Of a stretch of DNA of 64,000 bases, positions 14,230 through 27,600 are shown piece after piece. A model generated the notes under the pieces. It searched no databases. It was not told the DNA's origin and saw nothing but the letters and a program-made list of their open reading frames with translations. This DNA is from Penelope pileata (taxonomy: Eukaryota > Chordata > Aves > Galliformes > Cracidae): the NCBI GenBank assembly GCA_013396635.1, contig WBMW01005465.1:599700-663699 (forward strand). The letters are read 5' to 3'. The first letter of the stretch is position 1. Every line of letters starts with the position of its first letter. Both the position numbers and the translations under genes were made by a program.

Positions 14230-15453
14230 GCACATCATAAGCAACTCTTTTATTTATTGTAATATAAAGAAGCATACATCATTCAGTTCTTTTAAGTACA
14301 ATACATTGTACGCTAACAAAAAAAGATCAATCCAGACATCCATGAACATGTCACAAAAGGATTCATTACATTTTGCTCTGCTGGTATTGCACTTGGAATA
14401 GTTATGAAGTAAGGCACAGTAAAAACAAAGTCATTTAGTGCTTCTACAGCAGATGTCTTTTTTTTTTTTTGAACACATGCTACATGACGTAAAAGTACTT
14501 CTAGCTTATGTATATACACAGGGAAAAAGAAAAAAGCATGCACTAGAGGATTTAGATTTCAACATATCTTGTTGTTTCATAATATACAAATAAAGTAGTT
14601 TAAAGATGTAAACAAATTGCATGCACATAAACTAGAGCAAAATCTTTAATACAGTATCTGGAAGCTATTATGCTTAAATAAAAAAATATAACTTATTAGT
14701 ACTCAGGTTTATGTGCCATTTTTGTCCTGTAGAGATTAAAAATTCGGGGTTAAGGGAGGGAGTCATGGTTGGGCAGGGAGGGTTTTTCTGGTTTTGCCAT
14801 TGTTTTTATTTTTTGCTTTACATATTTGGCAGCAGTACACTGGTAGGAAAGACAAATATGGCTTTTGCAAAACAATGTAATGAAAACATGAGAAAGCACA
14901 ACCGTATTTGGGATCCAGCATCCTGGTATTTTCCAGTCAACAACAACAAAAAAAAATCAATAAGATATACGCTTTGAACTGGGAACACTATACATTCTGA
15001 AAGCTCTTTCTAAAGACATTTTTAACTCTACAAAAACCAGACACTTTGCTAAGTGTAAACTCTTAAAAACTAAACACAGAAGAATCTGAATGACTCAAGC
15101 TTCGCTTTCCACTTCAGATGCTACTGAACAGGCAATAGGTTTCTCCCATGGCTGTGATAGCTGAAGTGCTATTAGATTGTCTTCAGAATTAACAAGATGC
15201 CAAGAAGGGGTTTGCTTATTTTCAAACAAGTACATAAGAGATTAAGTAAATTAATTGCATAATTTTTCTTGTTGCTTTATCTTTGGCATACGATACACCC
15301 TTTTTCAAATTAAATACAGGACATGTACCACTCTACGTTCCGACAGATCATGCTGAAAAGGCACATTTGCTGCTGCCTAGGTGGCAAGGGAAGACTTCTT
15401 GTTTTGTAAGAGGCACAGTGTTTAGTTCCTTCCCCATGCCCCAGAGTGTTCAG
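14230..15453 (-). other. ESRP2: ESRP2 3' untranslated region (proposed)
   Basis: An AT-rich stretch between the exon 16 stop and the poly(A) signal, about 1.2 kb. A second AATAAA (14805-14810, minus strand) could give a shorter 3' UTR of about 0.65 kb. I saw no reading frame or repeat of note. Confidence 0.6.
14249..14258 (-). terminator. ESRP2 poly(A) signal, overlapping AATAAATAAA
   Basis: Reading the minus strand, two overlapping AATAAA hexamers are followed about 20 nt later by the GT/T-rich stretch TGTGCGTTGGCTTTTG. This is the expected layout of a cleavage and polyadenylation site. The cut would fall near 14230. Confidence 0.65.
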
Positions 15454-15612
15454 TTAGACCAGATACAGTTCTACACAGCAGCCTCCCAGGAGCTGTCCAT
15501 TTTTCTCAGCCACTGCTTTCTTAGCTAGATCCAGGCTTGGAAAAGTCACCAATGCCTCTCCACTGGGCTGGCCACTAAAGTTGTAAAGCACGAGGATGGA
15601 ATCTGCATGGAG
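15454..15612 (-). CDS. ESRP2: ESRP2 exon 16, alternative C-terminal exon (coding if exon 15 is skipped)
   Basis: A strong acceptor (TTGTTCCCTTGCAG|CTC) opens a 52-codon frame ending TAA at 15454-15456. It begins in the phase left by exon 14. The translation (SILVLYNFSGQPSGEALVTF, LAKKAVAEKNG, GCCVELYLV) has the second half of an RRM, with GQPSGEALVTF in the RNP1 position just as GRPSGDAFIQM is in RRM3. Joined to exon 14 it completes a fourth RRM and gives a 728-residue protein. When exon 15 is included this exon would be 3' UTR. Its coding character, splice site and phase make it very unlikely to be chance. Confidence 0.88.
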   Translation of the reverse strand, partial: LHADSILVLYNFSGQPSGEALVTFPSLDLAKKAVAEKNGQLLGGCCVELYLV

Positions 15613-18600
15613 CTGCAAGGGAACAAGAAGACAAAAGGAAATAAACTATTAAAACCAGAGATAACATCTGGAAATGCAGTTTTCCATTCTGTGCATCAGG
15701 TTCACTCTGCTCCTGTGTCTGTGGTGAAGAGATTCTAGATGCAAGAATGGGAAAGAAAGAGAAGGGACCAAAGATAAGCAAAATTCTGCTTTCAGCTGCA
15801 GCTCTTATTCTGCCAGTGTGCTGAACAGAATGATGTGGAATCACAGAATATCCCAAGATGGAAGGGGCCCATAAGGATCACTGAGTCCAACTCCTTACGT
15901 AGACATAATTGCATGCAGAGTTCTGCTAAAGAAGTAATTTAGCTTAAAGGTTGACCAGAAAAACTTAGATGTTAATAAAGAGTTAATGGAGTAAGAAAGT
16001 CCAGGCATTCAGTAAATAATTCTTATACTATGTGGACTACTGGCCAACTGACAAAGGCTATAAAGGCACGTAAATACTTGCATGCAAAGATTATAAAAAA
16101 AAAAAAAAAAAAGAGAGAGAGAGATGTATTAGAGCTGTGTCGGGAGGATTAGCTGAACTTAACACAGGTATAGGGAACAAGAAAAACTGCTTAGTAAATC
16201 AAAGCTGAAGTACTGCACCAAATCTTACTGAATCAAAGAAATCTTTATAATAACTTTAAGGAAGTTAAGAAAAATACAGGATAGCAAATCAAGCTATTTA
16301 GTTACAGGAGTTGATTCACTGTGGAGTGCATTTGCCCTTATCAGTTCTTAAAAGACAGTTTCAAAATGCTGGGTTTGAAGCAGATGTGTCTGCCTCCCCT
16401 GTGGTACCCAGCCATTTCTTACAACACTGGAAGCCCTTACAGGTTAAGATCAGAAGTCCCACTTGTATGTTGGACAGAAATAGATCCGAGAGAATTTTCA
16501 ACACCAAATGACTGAAGGATTTAAAAAAGCTCAGCATGCAAGATTAGTCTGTTGTAGAAGTCACTGCCAAACAAAACATAATCTATGCTGCAAGACCAAC
16601 CATTCTACGAGTATTAGCCCAATTCAAGTTAAGTTCACGTGACATGCATTCTCATGAGTTTCAGGGGTCAAAATATTTAATTTTTTAAAACAGAATTTGC
16701 ATATGCCTAGTGTTCTGCAAGAAACACTGGACTTCTCAGTTATTATCAGTAGTATTTCTGATCAGCTTTACATTCAAACACAAAAATAAAGCAACCCATG
16801 CCAGAGCTTCGCTCACCCAAACATTTGGCAGGCAGTATTCTTAAGATAGAAGCAACAACACATTTTAGAAGCTAAAAGCACATATAAGGACAGTTAGCAC
16901 AAACTTCACATCCACTTCTTTTTATAGAATTAAAGTTAGTCAAGAAATAGCATGCAGAAAGAAATTCAAAGACAAATAAAACATCATGTCTGAAGCCCAG
17001 TTCAGATTTAGAAATAAATTTGTTTTATTTCAGAATAACGTTGTGCTCAAAGAAAAAGTTGTACACAGTTTGGGTTGGGCCACAAATCTGAGCTAAAAGA
17101 TAGCCTGCTCTAAAGTAGCTCTTCACTGTTGATCCTTGTGATAGCAAATCATTTATCATTAGTCCTGAATATAAGTTAAATATTACAATTCAAAATCAGT
17201 CAAAAACACACACGAAGCACAGTTTGAGTGCTGAGCACAGAAGACAGTTTTAAGAAGTAGTTGAAATAGTCTTGATGTAACACTAGTGTCAGGATGGAAA
17301 TTAATTCTATATTAGTAAATGAGAGTTGTATAGAGAGTTAGTTAAGAAGCCTACACATTCTGCAAGCAGTGTAGTCATAAGGATCAAAAAAAATCTTTCA
17401 GCTTCTTTTTAAGACACCGTATGTAATAGCTTGAAGTACTTCTTTAAATAGATGGAAACAGGCTTTCTTTACATACTTGTGTTTTTAAAATACAAAATAA
17501 ATTCAAAACTGTACAAAATTGTTTCTGGATAGTTTTTTTTATTGGAAAAGTATCTATGATCTTTGAACTGTACAGAATTCACACAGAGCTACTCCAGAAA
17601 TTATTTTCCAGTCAAAGACCATTTCCATCTAATATATAGCAGAGCCCTATTGCTGCCTTGGAGAGCCAGACAGACAGTATCAGGCATTGCTCTGTACGCC
17701 ACCAGACCACGTAGCCTCTACTGCATCTTTTCCTTAGCTGATTTAGTAAGAACATGAAAAAACAAGTAATTTGAAAACAATTGAGTGATGGTGTTTATGT
17801 AAGAGTAGGTATGGTGATTATCTGAGGGTTTTAAGATACTACTATTAAGGCAAAGTATTTAATTACCATTTTTTTTGTACTGAAACTTTTGTTTACCCTC
17901 TCCAATAAGAGGAAAAATCCACAGTACCTAATCAGTAGCATTTTGAATGGTATACAATAGTATCTGGAAGTGATGAAACTCCACCTAGGTCACAATGAAA
18001 TTTCTTTACAAAGCATACAGTAGTGCTAAAAATGCTTGGGGAAGTTTACCATTAGCAAATTTAGTTAGTAGTATTAGAAAGTCACTATACCAATAAAATC
18101 TCTCCTAAAAATAAAAAAGTAACAGGTAGTTCACTTTTCATTAGTGAGATCAAGAGAGAGAAATTAGTCTCTAGACAGCTATATAAGAAAGAAATTCAGA
18201 GATTTGGGAATTCTGTGTACATGTTTTTTAGCCATATCAAGAAAAATTTATCTCCTACTGATATGTTAAAAATTAAATACTGGACTGAAAGCTTCACATG
18301 AAAACAAACACTAATAAACACTTTGAGAAGTCTAACACCCCATCTGAGCAAAGCCAGGCAATCACACCACCTCTACCACAGCTACTCCATCAACTGCAGA
18401 TCACAGTTGGCCTATTTGCTCAGGTTAGTTGATTTTTTAATAGGACAAAAGCAAAAAGATTAAAGCAAGGATCCCAAAGCAAGCTAAGAAGGGGAGAAAA
18501 AACAAAATCACCAAGCCCTGCTTTTGCTTCCCATACACCATTGGAGATCCAGTTTCTCCCAGTCACATCTTACCTTCTTTGGAAGTTACAAAGAGTTACA

Positions 18601-21600
18601 AACAGACCCACTCTTTCGGTGCTTGTAACACACTCCTTGCTTGATCGCTCAGCTGAATAAGGCCATTGTAGTCATCAGGTGCATACTACAGTACAAGTGT
18701 GACATATGATAATCAGCAAGAGAAAGAACAGTTCTGGTACAGCAAGCCACACAGACTATCATTTGCAACCATAATTAAGAGCATTAGCTATAACAACTGG
18801 CAGGAGACCTTGAATTTGACAGACGCTATTTTTAAGCAAGATTAAAAAACAACCATCAACTGAATTACCGGTTGTAGAAATAGAATTCAAGTAAAAACAC
18901 GTGGGGAATATTCTGAACTATGTGTTTCAGCTGCTCCTAAGTAAGGAAGGGAACAATTTAGACCATGAAGTATTTCTTTTCAACTTGTACTCATGAGACA
19001 GCAGCATTAGTTACCAAAACTTTTAAGTTTGCACAATTACGCTTCCAGTAATGACTCTCACTGGGACAGCTGAGCATCTTTCAGCACGCAGACTGAAACA
19101 GGGAATTAGAAGGGTACAGATCTCATTCAGATCTTCTGTGCAGTCATGGAAGTAATCTGCAGCGTTTCTAGTGTAGAGTGATAAACACTTCAGCTGCATT
19201 TAATGCTTGCATTATACAGACTTCACCAATAGAGTTAAAGAAAAAACAATGTCCCAGCATGAACATACTTAAAAGTTTTTTAAAAAGTATTTATACTAAT
19301 ACAGCTTATTTCCACAAAGGAGGAAAAAGAAAAATGGAACGAGCTACACAGTATAACTGCATCACAATAAATCTGTAGTAGAAGAATATTTCAAGTAAAA
19401 ATATTGACTGCACAGTACAGTCACACCAAAAAAAAAAAAGACAGAAACCCCTCACAACATATGGATCATATCTAAGAAATATTTGAGATCTTGAATCAAA
19501 ACAGTAATCACGCATGTAATCGGAGAGCCTAGCATAAATATGAGATCTATAGTCAGAAAAATTATCTTGGGGAATATGAAACATTGTTTTGTATATGTAT
19601 CTTATTGTCTCTCCAAACTGAAATATTCTGGAAAAGGACTGAGCATACTTGCATGTGCTACAAACACGACTGGACTGGTTCCTGTAATCCAGAAGACAAA
19701 ATGTCTAGCGTAACTCAAGTTATAGAATACCCTTTCAGTGGCAAGGAGAGCCTTCTGTCACCCCCAAAACGGTTTTGCATTAGCATTTTAGAGGATTGCC
19801 AAACACAAATACGGTACATGCACTGCCTTTTGGGATATTCCTATAAACACTACAAGTCTCCTGCCAGCTTAGGGAGGAATATTGTATTTGGGTGTACAGG
19901 ACACGTATTTATCCAAAGTGAAGTTGAAGAAAACAAAAATAAACAAAAAAACCCAACCATCACAGTATACATCTTCCACAGAGAACAAAAACCAAGAGCC
20001 CCGAGAACATAAAAGAAAAGAACCTCCCAGAATTTTTACTACTACTTCTAGTCACCTTTTACTTCTAGGCCCATGCCATTAAGTAAAAGACAAATATAAG
20101 AAGTATTTTCTAGATAGTCTCTGCCAGGGCAACCAGACCATGCAAATATTAGATTTATCAGTTCCCAGACCTGCCCTTGAAACAAACCTACAAAACGTAA
20201 GTTTACTCTTTGGAAGGAACGTCTCAAGATAGTACATACTTTAGATTATCAGTAGATGTACAGTAGGTATAGGTCTATGTGTTCAAAAACATAAGCCATG
20301 AGGAAAACATGAAGGTAGGAAAATTACCCTGCACAGAAACGTCAAAGCTGTAGTTTAGGCCTAGCCGTAGGCCTAAAAATGGAAAGGAAAATAAAAATAA
20401 CTAGTGATAGAAGTAACTTAATCACAAGAAACTAAGGTAAGAGATTGCATTTAATTAAAGCAGGAGTTACAGAATAGTAAATTCTTCAGATTTACAGATT
20501 ACAAAAAGTAGTACTGCAAACCAAGACAGGAAACAAAAGTGAGGGAATCAAAATATATGAATGAAATAGGAACCACCCTAACTTGCCTGAGGAAATACAT
20601 GATCATAAATACCTCCGATTCCGTCTGTATTTTAGAAACCCAAACAAGCAAAACAAAGCCATCAAATGACTCAGAATAAACAGCATAAAGTCCAGAGTGA
20701 ATCTATAATCAACACTCAGAATGGAAATACTGTTCCGCTAGCAGGCCAAATTCTGGTACCATTTAGGCCTGAAAATTCCACTTAGTGATTTAACCCCTCA
20801 TATGACGAATTGCAAGTTCACTAAGCTGGGTTCTAACTGCTTGTTTCTGGTATAAACGTCACCAAGACCTGAGATAATAGGAAACTTCCTACTGTATTTT
20901 CCAATTCCACCCTCAACAGACAAGTAACTGGTAAGAAATTACTGTCTACTGTAACAGTTGGCCTTAAATTAAATGAAATAAAATTAAAAGCAGACCTCAC
21001 TGTTCCTGTCCCCACTACATCATCTCATTCCCACCTTTCTTGCTTTTCTGCATTGAAACACAGCCTCTTTCCTCAGACCAGCTGCCTTCTCACCTTCTGA
21101 GCTCACAGCTCTTGGAGGGTTGGGCTGAAGTTGACCTAAAGTGTTCCCTTCCAGCCTAAAGGATTCAGTGATTCAGAGGCTTCCATTTACTATGTCAAAT
21201 ATAGCATTAAATACAGCGGTCGATCGGAATGATGCAGTAGCATCATTTTTTAAGCCGTTACTTAATCTATGAACTGCATCTCTTCACAAGTCTTCTTTTA
21301 TCCAATTTAATGGGATGTGATGCTTTCACATGCCCATGGAAAATGAACAGGAGAGATCTATTTCCCAGAATGACTGAAAGAGAATGCAGAAAAATTCAGA
21401 TAAAGCAATTTCTACCCTTCCCTCAAAACGCTCCACATTTGAATTGGCAGAAACATTTCAACTCACATATATTAAATAGAATATTACAATAAGCTATAAC
21501 AACACTAAATGATGTAGATTAAAAAAAATACACTAACTCCTCTCTCCCAGAAGAGATGACCAACAAGTACCTCCAAGCATGGTAGCATCTCCCAGAAAGA

Positions 21601-24600
21601 TCATCTGCTACACTTACTGGAAAGCAAAGCTTCTTCAGATAAAACTGGAGATATAGCAGTTAACAAAACTGTAGGATACTACACGCTGACCTTGCACATC
21701 CATGTTTTGATTCAAGCTATTTTATTTCTTTCAAGGGAAGAAAGTCAGTTCTCAGACTCTGGGGGAAAAAAAGAATCTAGATACAGTCTTTAACATTAAG
21801 AATCTGATTTGATGACTAAGTGACTGCAACCTTTTGCAGTCGAGTTGGCCATAAATACTCTAAACTAGGTTTGCCACTAAAATATATCAGTTGTACCTTA
21901 AGAGTCTGCAGTCTCAAGATACAAGCATTGGCAACCACCTGAACGTTTTGCAGAACAGGCACTGAAACATGTTCCCCAAAAACACAGCTTGAAGATCGTG
22001 TCACTTCCTTGCATCAAGCACAGGAGGCAACTGACAGGAACTGTCAGCACGAATTTACTAGTCCCATTCTCACAGGTGCTTTCTCCACACAATGTTTCCA
22101 GAAGGAAGACAGATTTAGGAACAAAATAAACTGAATGCCATGGTGAAGTGCTTGGGAGTAAACAGATAATGCCTATGTTGTCAGCAAACTTAAAATAACA
22201 GGAAGGAGGAATTCTCCATCACAATCTCTTTTCCCTTCCCTTGACAGAAGGTGCTATGCCACAAATTGGCACACAGATGATGGGGTATCCCTCACAGACT
22301 GTGAAGCATCAGATTTCAAAAGGAACCTACTGGAGAGAATAGTTCTTTTGTTCAAACATGCATTTCAGAGAAAAAAACTAATCCTTAAGAACGCAGTAAC
22401 AATGAAGCCCGCTGTCCTGATACAAGCGAGAAAGGTTGTTAATGCTCTTGGAATTTAGCCATCCATCCTTTCCCCTCCACCTCCTTATTACTGTTTCAAG
22501 TCCAACTCCCCACCTCAGCAAGTCTTAAATTTTGGGTCTCTGAAGAGTTGGAGGATTAATATACTGCAAAAGTTCTTTTTAGCTGCAGATAAAAGGCACG
22601 TAAGCCCACTACAGGTTTAAAGAATCCCATTGTCCAATTTGAATTCTAAGCGCTTTTTTTTTTTGTTACCCTCCCTTCTCCAAGTATCTTTTAGCTATAC
22701 ATTCAGTATGTGACCAGAGTGAAATCATTGGCCCAGTTGCATCACAACACAACTAAAAAAAACAGTTTAACATGAAATAATTACTCAGTCAAAAAGTATT
22801 ACCATTAGCTATTTTGAAGGCTACAGTGCACTACAAGATTATACAGACAGGTGATGGGGAAAGTCACCATTTCCAAGATTTACTATTAAAATTGTTCACA
22901 GTTTTTCCAAGATCATTTAATGCAAGATGCATTAAACACATGCAAGCTGGAAGGAATTTTCAATCATCAAAACAAAAAAGCGTAACTATAAGAAGAAATC
23001 AAGCTGCTGGACCGCTAAACAAGAGGGGTGTGCTGATAAAATGAATGGAAACAAGTGATAAAATGCTGATCTGCAGATTTTTACATTATTTACTATTAGA
23101 AGCATGTACTGATGTTGAGACCAGCTTGTTGAAGCCCATTAGACACAAAGTCTATCTTTTAAGAGGCAGGTCTGGCATGAAAGGTGTTTTCACTTAAATA
23201 GCAACATGTGTATACATGCAACATATGGAGCCCACCAAGACTGAAGGAAAGAAACAGAAGAGCATAAAGCAGGAACTAAAACTTAAAAAAGTTGTTCCTT
23301 TCAGACAAGAACATACAAAGACAAAAATCACCCTTCAATTTCAGCTGCTCCAATCTGTTTCCCAAGCCCCTTGAATACCAACACAATTAGTTACGCAGAG
23401 ATTAAAACCATGCCCAAAGCAACGACGATTTTTAAGGGCTCACTTTACAAATGACCAGAAGCATCGTGCAATACATCCTTGGGCAGCAGCAGAAAGTGGA
23501 AAAAAAATAATAATAATAATGTGAGGAGAGGGGAGAAGGGGACGGAAAAAAAAAAAAAAAAAGATTAGATATTCCTCCAGAGACATAATATTGTCCCAAC
23601 ACAGTCAGTCACCACCTCTGTTTTCCCCTAAAGGAACAAGAGGGAGTATAAAACTAGCATTACCACATGCAGGATCCCAAGAACAATTCAAAATATTTCC
23701 TTGGCTCCTTTATAAGATATTGAACCCGCTCTCATTTGGACAACATCTTCTAAAGAAACCAAAGAGGTGACCAATTTAATAACAGTAACTGATGACGACA
23801 GGAGGTTGCAGCAGAAGAATGCAAATAGCTTTCACACTGTGGTAAGGTTTCTATTAATTTGAAACGTTTAATTGTGCAATCAAATGCTACAGACTACTCT
23901 CTAATGCAGAAACAAGGAAAAGGTCAAATTCAGCACTAGACCCAAAGTTCAGCTTCACTAAATGGAAGATTTAGTGGGTGACAGAGCTACTAGATATTGG
24001 AAGTCACTGACTTGTTCCATTCCAAGACAGGTCCATGTCATTTTTCAACAGCACACTTACACTTCTAGCTGAGTTTCAGTTTAGGAAATAGATTATCCCC
24101 ACTTAGGGCTTTAATATAACCACCATCCATCCACCAAAAAACCCCGTCAGATGACAAAAATACAAGATATCAATGGATAACAAACAGGTGAATTATTACT
24201 ACTGTGTTTGGAGATGGGGAGCAGAATAAAGGAGGCGGTAGAAAAGGGAGGAATTAATCCACAAATAATTGAATTTAGTTTGAACACTGACAATATACTG
24301 TTAAAAAAATCCCTAAAACACATTAAGTTTAGTATGTTTTTAGTGTGTCAAATTCAGCACACCTTTTATAAGCCGATGCTCAAAGTTTTCCACTGAAAAA
24401 AAACAAGTACGCAAAGTTATTTGTGAACATAAACATAACATTTCAAGAGATGTCTCAAGAGGCAGACCACTGTATCTTCCAAATACCCAGAACTGAGAAC
24501 ATATATTTTAAGCACGTGTTCAAGTCTACGTACATTTGCATAGCAGATGTCTTGTTCTACAAACCAAAGCCTATTGTCCTTTAGGAAGAAAAAAAATATC

Positions 24601-27600
24601 ACGCCTCAACGTTTCATGTTAACTGCTGCTATACATTAAAACAAAACAATAAAAATCTGCTTCTCAGCCTTCACTAATACCACTGTTAACCAACTTTTTA
24701 AAGGACGGAATGCAAAAATTGCCTTCTTTCCATGAATACCACTTGAGCCACCACAGTGGTTTGAGACCTACCAAGAGGATTCTAAGTCAGGGCTTCTGAG
24801 CAGCACCAAAAGGACAGATTTGGTATTCCTGTAAATGCTGTTATCCCAGAAGTTAAATACTCACCAGAATATACCATAATCTATCATCTTTGCTCTTAGT
24901 AAATGTGTAATAACAAAACATGGATATACATAGATACAATATCCTCCAAAGAAGAAGACATGGAAAGAGCCATTCCATGAATTCAAATAAGTGCTGCTGA
25001 AAAAAATTCCTATTCCTATTCCTCTAGAAGATAAGTTTCTACATGTTTGTCCACTGATATACTATCAAAGCAGTAGAGACTGACTGAATTTACCTATAGC
25101 AGCACTTAGCATATTTGCTATCAGTATACCATGGGTTGGAGAATACAGTTTTGCTTCAGGTTGCAGCATAATGCAGTTGTAATGCCAAATGTTCCTGCCT
25201 ATAACCAAAATAAATAGTCCTTGCAAAAGTGTCTGACACTGGCGTCTCTACTCTTTTGTAACCTAGGTGTGGTGACTTGCACTGCAGCCTACTGAACCAG
25301 AACTTTGCTCTCAGCAGTTTTTAACTCTCAAGTCTTTCATCTCAGCACTAGGTCATTGCTTTCAAATTTGGTTACGCTTATTACATAAAAAAATATGGCA
25401 AATTTAAAATACTACGCTGTGGTCTGCCTGTTAAACAAAGAATATTGAGACCGCATACTTGTTTATCAATTTCCAAAAGCACAAGCTTGCTCAGTTTGAT
25501 CATTACTCAGAAGTCAAAATAAAACATCAAGGAGAGAGACTCCATACCAACCTGGTATCCCTGGAAGAAACTGAGAATCTCCTTCATTCCTGTGTTATAT
25601 GGCAAGCCCTGCATACGGACTAATGCTCCAGGCTGGGGCAGAATTGGAGTGTGGGTGGCAGTGGCAGCAGCAGCTACAGCTCCTGGAGGAGCTGCAATAT
25701 ACCCCACTGTGGTTGGGGATACAGGAGGACTGAAAGAGAAAAGAAGCAAAATTGTTATGAAAACAACTAACCGATTTTAGCACCTGGAACAGGTAAAGAT
25801 AAAAACTGAGAGTTTAAATATAAGAAGAGAGGGGGGGGAAAGAAAACAAGCAGTCCTGAAATGGACTGCTTTGTTGAATTTTATAATTTCTCCTCAGCAT
25901 TTGATGATTTATTTTTGCAGAAAGGACATAGAGGAAAACAGCTAGCATTTGTAGTTGAAGAGGTAAAAGAGCTGTTATTCCATTGGGTAGGAGAAGAATA
26001 GGAGCTGCAAATGACTTGTTCCAAGATAACTAATAAAACCATGAAGAAAGTAGGGGAGGGAAATCACAGAATGAAAAGCAGGCAAGGGCCAAAATCTGGT
26101 GCTTTTATGCCACAAAAAAAGTGAGTAAAGTAGGATCTCCATTCAAGGCATGTCTAGCAAGTTAGCATTTACTCAAGCTATTAAGTATCACAAGCCTAGG
26201 AAGTGTCAATAAACAAACTATTTCCCCAGTCTCAAGCACCAGACTTCAGTGAGCCATATTGATAAGATCAGCGGGAAAAGTAGAGACCATCTGCTTTGCT
26301 TGTACATGTTAAAGTATTCTCACCGATATATGAAATTTAACTTAGTACATATCTATGATAAGCCTTTTAGTATGGAAACAGTATCGTAAGGACAACATCA
26401 AGCTAAGAGAGTAGAGACACAGCTTCTCATTTGGCCAAGAAATAGAATTGCCTTGATGACATCACACCAATGCCAAAAATGCTGTTAAACATTAGACTAA
26501 CATGATTATGAGATTCAACAAGAATCTATGCAGAAGCTGAACTTCACTATGAGACAACAGAGTAGTTGTTAAAACAGCTACTGTCAACAAATTCTTATGA
26601 CTACCTACACAAGTAGTAGAAATTAAAGAGCTATTCACAGTTAACTACACAGTTGCCTATTCCACTGAGATAAAACGGCAAGAGAAGCAGCTAAGTCTAG
26701 GGGATACCTGGGATAGTAAGCTGTGTAATTCATATAAAGCTGAGCAGCCTGAGCTGGGTAGTAGGTGACGGTTGGAGGAGCAGCAGCTGAGGCCTGGGGA
26801 GTCCTGGCAGTTGGCAAGAGGGCTTGAGGCTGGTAAAGCGCTGCTTCTGCTGGGATCACAGCTGCTGTTTGGAAAGCAGCGTAAGCTGGTGGAGAAAGAC
26901 CTAAAAACAAACCAGGACACAAGAATAAAAAACCAATCAGAATGCAGATCTCTGCTTTAGGAAAGGAATTGTTCATCCCAATGCCATTAACAACATCTGG
27001 GCATGATTTATGCACGCTTGTGCAAAAGACTGCTCTCTAGCCTCTCCCCATGCTGCATTAGCATTAATGAAAACTGGCATTTGAAGTGAGCAATTCTTAG
27101 GAGTTCACAACTCCAAGAGTCCAGCAGCCTTGTCTATGTGTAAACAGTAAGTAGGGAATTTTAGAGTTATTCAGAGAAAGCATAAAGCCATGTGCATAGA
27201 GAAAGCAGGCGTGCACACCAACACACCCTTTCTTCTTTCTAACAGAAGTTGTACTCTGTGGGACAAAAGAACCGTAACATTAGCTATACGTAGGCATTTA
27301 CAACAGCTGACTACAGGTCTTCATATGTAAGCCTCCTGCAGCTTTAAAAACTATTTTCAGGATATATCAAAAGTTTAAAAAAAAAATAAAAACAAACAAA
27401 AAAACCACAGGAATGGAGGGGGAAAGGTGAAAAAACCACTAGATCACTACTGATGCATCCTGATGCACAAACAACTGACCTGCATATTAACACTAAGCTT
27501 GGTGTGCCATCAATTTGTTCTCAAATAGAGTATTAGGCAACATTTTGCTATTTTACAAATAGACATTGCTATCTGCTTTGTGATTTGGTAGTGAGACCGA

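Larger units (their letters stand above)
15613..18573 (-). other. ESRP2: ESRP2 intron 15 (between the two alternative ends)
   Basis: Holds the CR1 scrap at 15.84 kb, the poly(A)/(GA)n repeat, the UGCAUG cluster and the ESRP-type motif. A minus-strand AATAAA at 17538-17543 could allow a transcript ending in this intron after exon 15. Confidence 0.7.
18686..25551 (-). other. ESRP2: ESRP2 intron 14
   Basis: A 6.9-kb intron with a CR1 scrap (21.1 kb) and the AAT/poly(A) repeat (23.5 kb). Frames inside it are short and unlike any known protein. Confidence 0.8.

Noticed and set aside
25592..25780. Plus-strand open frame over ESRP2 exon 14
   Set aside because: It is the complement of the Ala/Pro-rich exon 14; the minus-strand reading is the conserved one.
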